Shown here: piece by piece, positions 53,536 through 61,879 of the stretch
How positions within the stretch are numbered: the first letter of the stretch is position 1
How the letters are laid out: each line of letters begins with the position of its first letter
From: Leptasterias polaris
Lineage: Eukaryota > Echinodermata > Asteroidea > Forcipulatida > Asteriidae
NCBI GenBank assembly: GCA_037783415.1
Contig: JAZGTN010000192.1
Span: 2,294,001-2,358,000, forward strand
DNA length: 64,000 bases
Direction of reading: 5' to 3'
Translations under genes and position numbers: made by a program
Notes under the pieces: generated by a model
Told to the model about the DNA's origin: nothing
The model's input: the letters and a program-made list of their open reading frames with translations, nothing else
Databases searched by the model: none

Positions 53536-55733
53536 GTACTGTTTTCTCCTGCGTATAAGACACAGCTTATCTGTCTTTCAAAGTTATAAAGAAATCACTG
53601 CATCTAATAGTGCGCCTTATTTGATATCGCTTGAGATCATTGGGATGATCACTGTTTGGAATCTTACATTTATACTAAAAACAATCCTTTCACTCGTCCA
53701 GGGTAATCCTTTGTGTTATAATTTTATTAAAATAAAATCTACACCATGCACGTAGTCGACGAGCTATGATGAAATTTACTGAAGAATGTAGCGACATCGA
53801 TGAGCCATTTGCCAGTTGAATAGTGTCTGGTACAATGACTTGCTTTAGTCGACAGTGACTGCTAAAATTTGAATTGCTCAGACTAGAGATTCTTGAAGGG
53901 GTTCAGGTAGAGCATACTGCTGGCAAATTATTTGACCCTTTGTAATTTTTGCACCGTCGTCACATGGGGTGACATGGCCACGCTTAGCATTTTGGGAGAC
54001 AAAAGGTAAGCGTGTAAACACTGTGTTGCCTACAAAAATTTGCACAACACTGTGTAACACAAAAGGGGCATTGACTACCAGAACATTTGGCCCAATCAAG
54101 ATTGTTGTGATGATGACGCCATGTGATTTCAGTCAATGAAGGTCATTACATCATACGTCAAAAAAGTATTATATTTGTGTTGTTAGGTCATTCCATACCA
54201 ACCCACCTGATGGGTAAGGGGAATAGTAGCAAAATCTGAGACGGAGCCTGCCAAACTTTTCAGAATTTTAGGTGATTTGGCACGGAATACCATATTATCT
54301 AAGTACAAAAGCGAAGGTTGAAATGTTTTTTTGTGATGACTATAATGTCAGTTTTTTCTGTCTCTTCTCCATGAAACTGGTCAGAGCTTACAGAAGCTGA
54401 TGAGAACCTAGAAAGATTTCTACATGTTGCTACAAAAAAACCACACAGGCCTACTATGCTATTTTTATTGTCTGAGTATGGAACTTGGAAGTTTGAAATG
54501 AAGGTAATTGTGATGAATCTAATTTCACCGTCAGTGTTTCTGTCTGTTTTCCAGAGTGTTTTGAACATGGATCTTGTGGTCCACGGAACAGAGAGGCATA
54601 ATGATGGTCAAGGGGTTACATCAAGACAGAAACCAGCCCAGCAGACGAACATGCTTGAACAGGTCCTCAATGAGAAGAAAATGGTAGGTCTTATCTCAAA
54701 TAATTATCATACCCTTCCAGGCCTTGCGCTTAAGCTTTTTGTAAAGAAGCCCAACGGGGAACGGGCTAGTAAACTGTTCATTGTACATGGCTCCAGGAAG
54801 TTTTAGTGCCCAGATTTTAAGCATGTTTTGTCATAAATGTATCTTTCTGATAGCTTTCACAACCAGATTAATTAGGCCTAATGGTCAACATTCACACACT
54901 CAAAAATATACTAACACCCTTTTTAGGACATGTGGTGTGTTGTAACCAATACAAATGCATTACAATTTTTAACCAACCCTGCCAATACACCATCCGAAAA
55001 TTGGTGCGGGACGCTGCTAGGATTTAACAACTGTAGTTTGTATCCTCTGTTTTTCTCATTTTCTGTAAATGAGGATGTCATGGTCGAGTGGTTTAGAGCA
55101 TCAGATTCAAGTTCTGGTAGTTTAGTCATCGGGGTGTGGGTTCGAGTCCCGGTCGTGACGCTTGTGTCCTTGAGCAAGACACTTTGCTATAATCGCTTCT
55201 CTTCACCCAGGGGTATAAATGGGTACCTGCAAGGGTAGAGGTTGATATTGTGTTTGAAAAAGCCTTCGGAGCGCCATCACGGCAGCCCGGGCTGTATACT
55301 CCCCAGGGAGCTGAGAAAGATTAAAGGAATGTTATTGGCCCAATGACCAGGGCACTAATGTAAAGCGCATTGATACGTTATTGTAAAAGCTCCTTAAAAA
55401 TACTATGGAGAGAGATCTGTTTGAGGCTGTTTCTGAATTGACGGCTACGGCTGGAGCGCCACGTCATCATGTGTTGACGTATAGGTCTTCCCTAAAAAAG
55501 CCCTTAGCAACAGTCAGAGCCATAGCCATGTATGCCAATTCATATCCGGCCTTACAATGTTAGCACTTGACTGAAATGTGTTTACTATTTTTGTACAGGC
55601 TTTGATGCAGTCCCCTGTTGTCTTGGAATTCCTTCAGAAGCAGCAACAGAAGAAACACAATCAGCACAGGCATCAGAACAAGCCATGGGGTGTTCATCAA
55701 CACCAGGACTGTGGACCAGCAAACCAGCGCTGA
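53188..55733 (+). CDS. RFXAP: RFXAP homologue (RFX5-associated protein), 3 coding exons
   Basis: Regulatory factor X-associated protein is the subunit that, with RFX5 and RFXANK, forms the RFX complex binding X-box promoters (MHC class II promoters in vertebrates). Coding exons are 53188-53535, 54555-54683 and 55599-55733. All junctions are phase 0, giving 203 residues against about 272 in human. The N-terminus is acidic and Ser-rich (poly-Ser at about 49-62). Cys73, Cys78, Cys95 and His98 form a CX4C-X16-CX2H zinc-ribbon-like set, followed by HRNKTYKETYKKRK. The family's C-terminal signature is present as MLEQVLNEKKMALMQSPVVL, then EFLQKQQQKK. The tail HQDCGPANQR is unusual and resembles the minisatellite that follows. 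Identity is very likely. Confidence 0.92.
54555..54683 (+). CDS. RFXAP: RFXAP coding exon 2
   Basis: Acceptor TTCCAG ends at 54554 and donor GTAGGT begins at 54684; phase 0 on both sides. It encodes 43 residues ending MLEQVLNEKKM, aligned with 'LLEQVLNQKRL' of vertebrate RFXAP. Confidence 0.92.
55078..55400 (+). mobile_element. tRNA-Leu(CAA)-derived SINE in RFXAP intron 2
   Basis: The head folds as a tRNA-Leu relative. GTCATGG pairs with TCGTGAC as acceptor stem, CAGA-TTCAAGT-TCTG gives an anticodon loop with CAA, and the B box is GGGTTCGAGTCCC. The body has 'cttgagcaagacactt', 'cacccaggggtataaatggg' and 'ctccccagggagctgagaaa'. The tail 'gtaaagcgcattgatacg' is cut short. It is almost identical to 57056-57385, so the family was recently active. 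Confidence 0.75.
55432..55543. mobile_element. Short MITE, ends GAATTGACGGCTACGGCT
   Basis: GAATTGACGGCTACGGCTGG at the left is imperfectly inverted at the right as AGAGCCATAGCCATGTATGC followed by CAATTCA. Related to 25336-25447. Confidence 0.5.
55599..55733 (+). CDS. RFXAP: RFXAP terminal coding exon
   Basis: Acceptor TGTACAG ends at 55598. It encodes ALMQSPVVLEFLQKQQQKK, then a His/Gln-rich tail and the stop TGA at 55731-55733. The last codons (Gln-Asp-Cys-Gly-Pro-Ala-Asn-Gln) are in the same register as the Gln-Gly-Tyr-Gly-Pro-Ala-Asn-Pro encoded by one frame of the downstream minisatellite. Confidence 0.9.
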   Translation, partial: ALMQSPVVLEFLQKQQQKKHNQHRHQNKPWGVHQHQDCGPANQR

Positions 55734-55857
55734 AATCAAGGATCTTATCAGCAAACATAAATTTAAGGGAACTCCATTGGACATACATCAACACTAGGTT
55801 TGGGAAGTAATGAACCAAATTGTTATCAACTAGGGAATTTATCAGTGGACATTCATG

Positions 55858-56698
55858 GAACCCCAGGGCTATGGACCAGCAAATTACCCCAGGGCTATGG
55901 ACCAGCAAATTACCCCAGGGCTATGGACCACAAACCCCAGGACTATGGACTAGCAAACCCCAGGGCTATGTACCACAAATTCCATGGCTATGGACCAGCA
56001 AACCCCAGGGCTATGGACCAGCAAACCCCAGGGCTATGGACCAGCAAACCCCAAGGCTATGGACCACAAACCCAACGGTTAAGGACCATCAAGCCCCAGG
56101 GCTATGGACCAGCAAACCCTAAGGCTTTGGACCAGCAAACCCTAAGGCTTTGGACCAGCAAACCCCAGGGCTTTGGACCAGCAAACCCCAGGGCTTTGGA
56201 CCAGCAAACCCCAGGGCTATGGACCAGCAAACCCCAAGGCTATGGACCACAAACCCAACAGTTAAGGACCATCAAGCCCCAGGGCTATGGACCAGCAAAC
56301 CCTAAGGCTTTGGACCAGCAAACCCCAGGGCTTTGGACCAGCAAACCCCAGGGCTTTGGACCAGCAAACCCCAGGGCTATGGACCAGCGAACCCCAGGGC
56401 TATGGACCAGCGAACCCCAGGGCTATGGACCAGCAAACCCCAGGGCTATGGACCAGCAAACCCCAGGGCTATGGACCAGCGAACCCCAGGGCTATGGACC
56501 AGCAAACCCTAAGGCTATGGACCAGCAAACCCTAAGGCTATGGACCAGCAAACCCCAGGGCTATGGACCAGCGAACCCCAGGGCTATGGACCACAAACCC
56601 AAAGGTTAAGGACCATCAAACCCCAGGGCTATGGACCAGCAAACCCTAAGGCTATGGACCAGCAAACCCCAGGGCTATGGACCAGCGAACCCCATATT
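55858..56698 (+). repeat. 23-bp minisatellite, roughly 36 copies, downstream of RFXAP stop
   Basis: The consensus unit is CCCAGGGCTATGGACCAGCA plus AAC. Variants swap 'aaggct', 'ctttgg', 'gcgaac' or lose 'ag' before 'caaac'. Because 23 is not a multiple of 3 and the unit has no stop in any plus frame, all three frames are open and each encodes the same 23-residue cycle (Gly-Tyr-Gly-Pro-Ala-Asn ... Ala-Met-Asp-Gln-Gln ... Gly-Leu-Trp-Thr-Ser-Lys). Three in-frame stops separate it from RFXAP, so it most likely lies in the 3' UTR or just beyond. Confidence 0.92.
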
Positions 56699-57055
56699 AG
56701 CAAAATCCATGCGACATACATCAACACCAGGGATGTGAAAGGTGAACCAAATTGTTGATATCAACTAGGGAATTTATCAGCGCACATCCATGGAATGTAC
56801 ATCAGACCCCAGGGATGTGGACCAGCAAACCATTGTAGATACCAACAGATTTGATTCACTAGTAATCTCTCTACCAATTCTTTTTTTTAAAGCACTATCC
56901 ATGGTGTGCACATCAATACCTAAGCTGTGGATCACTGATTCAATGCTGATATCAACTTCAAAGATTTTATTAGTGGATGTAGACTTCCCATCACTGATCA
57001 GCTAATAATCTCATCAGCAGACATTAACTCAGGCCAAGGGGATGCACCCTCCCAT
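56699..57055. repeat. Older, diverged repeat units flanking the minisatellite
   Basis: Blocks 'accaaattgtt', 'atcaactagggaatttatca', 'catccatggaatgtacatca' and 'ggatgtggaccagcaaacc' recur at 55740-55860, 56735-56840, 56880-57030 and 57385-57440 with heavy decay. They suggest an ancestral repeat of about 85-110 bp from which the 23-bp unit expanded. Confidence 0.55.
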
Positions 57056-57385
57056 TAAGAGCATCGGATTCAAGTTCTGGTGGTTTAGTCATCAGGGTGT
57101 GGGTTCGAGTCCCGGTCGTGACGCTTGTGTCCTTGAGCAAGACGCTTTGCTATAATTGCTTCTCTTCACCCAGGGGTATAAATGGGTACCTGCAAGGGTA
57201 GAGGTTGATATTGTGTTTGAAAAAGCCTTCGGAGCGCCACGGCAGCCCGGGCTGTATACTTCCCAGGGAGCTGAGAAAGATTAAAGGAATGTTATTGGCC
57301 CAATGACCAGGGCACTAATGTAAAGCGCATTGATACGTTATTGTGAAATGCGCTATATAAGAACTAGTTATTATTATTATTATTG
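57056..57385 (+). mobile_element. tRNA-Leu(CAA)-derived SINE, second copy
   Basis: It lacks the first ~25 bp of the head and starts near 'aagagcatcggattcaagtt'. Otherwise it matches 55078-55400 almost base for base. It has the complete tail 'aaatgcgctatataagaact' plus an ATT microsatellite. Confidence 0.72.
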
Positions 57386-58580
57386 CTGATATCAATAGGA
57401 ATTTATCGGCAGATGTCAACACCAGGGCTTTGGACCCCCCCCACCCATCATGTATATCAACCAAAGACTGCATCTACACACATCATATGCCTGGAGCACT
57501 TTGTCTTTTTGAACTGTGTTTAATATTTGATTGTCCACTGGATGAAGTGGGTATCACTATCAGGAGAATGTTCCCCATGGAATTGACAGAAATACAGACA
57601 GAACAGTAGGGCTAAGGAAAAGGAAAAGTCCCTTTTACCGCTGATATCAACAGAAACATTTTTCAAACTACACAACTGAACATTAACAGTGGGTAAAATG
57701 GAACTGAACACTACAAATTGTTTAACATTATTGAACCTTTTTCAAATGTTATAAACTGAACTGAGCATTAACCACTTAATGTAAGATGACAATTGTTTTG
57801 TCACTGCCTAGAACAACTTCAGAATATCCTCAATGTTTTGCAGTCAGTCTGACAGATGATTTAGATGTACATCTTGACATTCCATTGTGTAGCCTGCACA
57901 GACATGCACCTACTGTGTACTATGCTTTGTTTTCCCCTGTGTTAAGAGGGACAGAAGGTCCTTGAATTTATGCTCGTAATCGCCCTTTTCCCCCAGGGGT
58001 TATTGTGTAATCTCTGAATTGAGACCTTTGTCCTTTGTTATACAAATGTGGCTTACAAAAATGGACCTGTAGGCTGCCACCATTTTAAATCATTATTTTT
58101 GGCTCAATTGGAGGTAAGTCAGTCGGAGCATTCCGAAATTCCAGCATACCTTGGTAGATTATGGCCAAGGTTTTGCTATTGAGGGTGAACACATACTCAT
58201 ATTTTGTCACAAGAGAACAACAAATCTTGATGCTTATTATGAGAATCTTTGCTGTCTTTCCTTTTTCAAGTCAGGCTTTCATTGTGGTAACAATAATTAT
58301 TTTAAAAGGAAAATGACTACAACAACAAGTTCTGTAGAAAATAATACAGTGCAGAGATAGTAAAATCCTTTTGGGAGTATCGACCCAAAGTGTTGAACGA
58401 AAGCCTGTATCCCTTAAACAATTACACCAATGAATGGCTGTGCAAGTTGCTTTTTCGAAATCAGTTCAAGAACTAAACCTCAGTATGGACATTTCTTGTA
58501 ATTCTTGCTTGTGTATCGTAAACTCTCTTTTTGGAAGAAGTGTTGGCTCTGATGAGAAGAGCTGTTTGGGTTGTTCTCAG
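57386..58580. other. Stretch without gene, 57386-58580
   Basis: Nothing coding is recognised. A diverged piece of the RFXAP-side repeat lies at 57385-57440 and the dispersed repeat shared with 46160-46390 at 58085-58310. A lone left end of the 14570 MITE family (TTTAAAGGCACTGGACACTA) is at 58585-58605. Confidence 0.5.
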
Positions 58581-58599
58581 CGTTTAAAGGCACTGGACA

Positions 58600-59147
58600 C
58601 TATTGAATATGAATAACATATGAATAACAAGTATTCGCAAAATCCTCTGTTGGTCGATGAGTAGAACACTTGTTCAAGTCAAGGTTGAAATCTCCCATTA
58701 TATAGCACTTTTTTTTTTCAGAAGTGTTTTTGTTTTTTAGGCAGAAATCAGGAACAATTGAAATTATCAGTTGATGTACCAGGAGCTCTGTAAATATTAC
58801 CAACAATAAGATTACAACCACTGTCACGTTTGATCTCAATAAAGACACATTCAAAGTCGACACACGAAATCATGAGATTATCTCTGGAGTTAAAAATAAT
58901 TAAGATGATCACTGATAAACATGGCAACTCCTCCTCCTGTTTTGTTACTACGTGAGGAGTGGACAAGATGGTAATTGTTCATGTGAACATAGGGAGGAGG
59001 AGTTTCATTAAACCAAGTTTCAGTGAAGCCGTATACAGAGAACGAATGATTCAGTGAGCGGAGGTAATCTTGGACGCGAAAGAAATTTTTACAGAGACTC
59101 CTGGCGTTTAAGTATAGTAAATTAAAAAAACACGTATTAATGTTCAC
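58600..59147 (-). pseudogene. LINE endonuclease (APE-type) remnant of ORF2
   Basis: Minus-strand frames give NLLYLNARSLCKNFF, VYGFTETWF and a Gly-rich GGGVAMFISD in one frame. In the next frame they give CVFIEIKRD and IVGNIYRAPGTSTDNFN, then IMGDFNLDLNK. These are the N-A-R-S, T-E-T-W, IYRAPGT and GDFN motifs of the apurinic-type endonuclease in CR1/L2-clade LINEs. Frameshifts separate the pieces, and no reverse transcriptase is present because the copy ends at 58600. Confidence 0.75.
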
Positions 59148-59365
59148 GAATTAATGTTCAAATTATTGAAGCTGTTGGTATCAAAATAGGAGCAATTACA
59201 ATCACCGTCATTGTCATAAGATGAACCATTATCAATAACAACATATAACGCACACAAGTTAATAAAATTAAATTAGGAAATAACAAAACAAATACATGAA
59301 AATATGAGGCAAAACTGGAAGTTTAGACAAAAAACAAACAAAAAAACCAGTCTCGAACAGATAAT

Positions 59366-60777
59366 ATAGGTTTTCCCGGCCAATTTCAGCAAAAATTCAT
59401 TCAATTTCATTAACATGCATTCAAATTCACGCATTTTCCCCTAATCCTCTCAAACTAGGGTTTCTTTTTAGCTCTAAATGCATTCAATTTCGTTTTTATG
59501 CACACATGATTTCGTTTTTCTCGTTCAGATTCGCTTCGGTCATTCTATTTCGTTTATAGGCATTCAAGACTACACTTTGACCATTCTTAAGTTAAATTTC
59601 TACTACGTATTCACAATTGATGCATTCAAATTAAGACTCATTGAAGCGAACATGGTTTTGTTGCTAGTTTGCGTTTTCTTTTTCGTTTATGGGCAACGAA
59701 TTTCAACTTCTTTGCATTCAAATTAAACATGAGTTATGGCTTTACGAGTAAGCTGGAAATTATAGCCCCTTTCTGGCACATAAGATGTCCTTTGTAAGAG
59801 GTGTTTCCATGTATTTTACTTGTTTTATTGTATCGTTTGTTTTTTGTTATTGAAACAGTCCGCTGTTCCTTTTGCTTTGTTATACACTTCGAAGTTAAAA
59901 CCTGCACCCAATAACTTTAAAATGAAAACTAACTCTTTTGCGAAAGTCTTGAGATTTTTTGCCCTGGTATTTATGTTCTTGTCTTTGTTTTCTGCTAATG
60001 CCCGGACCATGTCAAATTTGAAGTTAACAAATGTTTTGAAGGAAACAAAAGCTTAAAATGATAAGGGGTCGTTATAAAATCTAAAGATAAATTAATCTTT
60101 TTGTTTTCTTGTGGATTTTGTTCACAAGTCTCTTTCTTCGTGTGTTTGATATACATTTCTTCTATTCGTTTATTTTTATCTGAAGTTGGTTTCTTTAACC
60201 TTCAATGATCTGACGTGCCAGACATCTCGGCATGTAAGTTTGGTTATGATTATGCCAAGAGTCACCATGCTAGTTGTAGGTGGGCCTAGTCATGCCTGGT
60301 TATTCTCGAATGCTTCAATCAGTGTCTCCCTGTTAACATTATTCACTACTCTGTACCGACCACGGGCAGCCACCTTTTCATTCAAAATCGCTTAGGCCTA
60401 TATTTGGAGATAACGCGAAACTAGTGTAGAAATGAGTTTTCCCTAAAAACATTTGCCTTTATTACAGGCAGCTACGAATCAGAAGGCATATAGCATAGAA
60501 TTTGAATTTGAATGCAAACATTTTGAAAAAGATTGCCCATTAATGAAATTGAATGGTTGACCACCTCTTGCCGCTGGCTTTTACGAAATTGAATGAGTCT
60601 TGCGGTCTGATGAAATTGAATGATCTTATTTGACCAGTGAATGCTAAACTGGTGAAATTGAATGACTCCTTTAAACTGTTGAATGCTGTTTCAACGGAGC
60701 ATTCGTTTTCAAACGAAATTGAATGAGCCAGGAGTTAAAATGAATGGATTTTTGTTGAAATTGGCCGGGAAAACCTA
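59366..60777. mobile_element. TA-flanked 1.4-kb inverted-repeat element with subterminal motif arrays
   Basis: TAGGTTTTCCCGGCCAATTT at 59366 is inverted at the right end as AAATTGGCCGGGAAAACCTA, and the match runs on to about 45 bp with few mismatches. TA flanks both sides (59364-59365, 60778-60779). The left 350 bp has CATTCAATTTCG-like motifs near 59398, 59418, 59480, 59620 and 59714. The right 240 bp has GAAATTGAATGA-like motifs (the inverse) near 60545, 60587, 60611, 60653 and 60714. No transposase is recognised. It is inserted in the LINE between its ORF1 and endonuclease remnants. Confidence 0.75.
59820..60056 (+). CDS. Unrecognised small open frame inside the inverted-repeat element
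   Basis: A 78-codon frame with two hydrophobic stretches (MFYCIVCFLLL and LRFFALVFMFLSLF) and a basic, Asn/Lys-rich end. I do not recognise it. AT-rich noncoding DNA can give such frames by chance, and no promoter or splice context is evident. Confidence 0.15.
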   Translation: MFYCIVCFLLLKQSAVPFALLYTSKLKPAPNNFKMKTNSFAKVLRFFALVFMFLSLFSANARTMSNLKLTNVLKETKA

Positions 60778-60896
60778 TAGTATACATACTAAAACTTAAG
60801 GAAATATTAACAAAATAAATACTTGAACGTAAACAACAAGAAAATCAAGGAGAATAGTAGGTCATTATATATGTTTGATATTATAAACCATTTGAC

Positions 60897-61215
60897 TATG
60901 GACAAAGTTTGTTCAGTTCTTTGAGGGTGGTGATTGATGTCTTTAAGAGCAAGATGATACCATATGTCCAGACAGCTTCAAATTCATCACATCGTCTGGC
61001 CTCTTGATACAGCTCATGCCGCCTTTTTGTCAAGTTCTCGGTGATGTGCACAGGAGACCCTTTCAGATGGCGTTTGTTGGCAAATACCAGCGAACGTGAT
61101 CTATAGCTCGTGAACTTCACGATGACGGGGCGTGGCCGTTGGAGGGGGAGGGCACCAGAGGAGGTTGTCGATTTCCGGGGCTTGCCAAGGCGATGAGATC
61201 TATCTAGATTTATTC
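60897..61215 (-). pseudogene. LINE ORF1-type protein remnant
   Basis: On the minus strand it reads INLDRSHRLGKPRKS, then RPRPVIVKFTSYRSRSLVFA, NKRHLKGSPVHITENLTKRR and ELYQEARR. This is the conserved C-terminal block of ORF1 proteins in L2/CR1-like elements ('RSHRLG...RPIIVKFxSYxxRxxVF...ITEDLTxxRxxLxxEAR'). It continues as VWTYGIILLLKTS. It is 5'-truncated and, with 58600-59147, belongs to one LINE now split by the 59366-60777 insertion. Confidence 0.7.
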
Positions 61216-61384
61216 TGTTGAAAAAAAAAAACGAGATCCAAAGTGTACGAAAACGAAATGGAGCGCAAAAGTAATACAACATTAACCAGAGTTTCATAGA
61301 ATTATAAAACAAAAAGCTAGATATGAAATAATGTCCGCATGCGTTATTTCCAATTTCCCATACATCTTGAAATGCTTATTATCG

Positions 61385-61441
61385 GCGATAATTTGCTGCA
61401 GGCATCTCCGGCGATAATTTGCTGCAGGCATCTCCGCCGAT
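61385..61441. repeat. 28-bp tandem duplication
   Basis: GGCGATAATTTGCTGCAGGC plus ATCTCC occurs twice in immediate succession. Confidence 0.8.
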
Positions 61442-61879
61442 GTTACCAGTTCAAATTTTAACTCTGCGCGTTTTTTTTTGTTTTGTTTTTTTTCATAGTA
61501 GGCCTAAATTAAATTGAATATTTTTTTGAGCAATTGTTGCATGACATAATTAAAGGCTTTTGGCACAAAATTTTAAATTTCCAAAGTATTTGGAATTGAG
61601 TATGTACCCAACCACCAAAGGGACCTAATCTATCGATCTGAACCGTAAAATCGCAGAAATTCTGCGATTACTTGTTGCGGGCGACTCCCCTGAATATTCT
61701 GGTTTGATTTCGATTTATTGAGATTTTAGCTTTTTTCCACACGGAAAGGGTCTTTAGAAAGGACCTACTGTAACGAAGTGGACCGTCAAAACACACTTAA
61801 ATTTTTGTTCAAAATATGGAGTGTTGTCCAATTTCCGACCCATTTTCAAAAAACGAATTTCCGCGATTACTTGTTGCAG

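Noticed and set aside
55078..55160. A functional tRNA-Leu(CAA) gene
   Set aside because: The fold is good, but the T arm has mismatches, and the same sequence with the same body and tail occurs at 57056, which marks it as a SINE.
55800..56758. A 269-codon frame as a separate protein gene
   Set aside because: It is the 23-bp minisatellite; all three frames are open, and there is no start context or splice acceptor that would join it to RFXAP. Recorded as a repeat with a finding instead.
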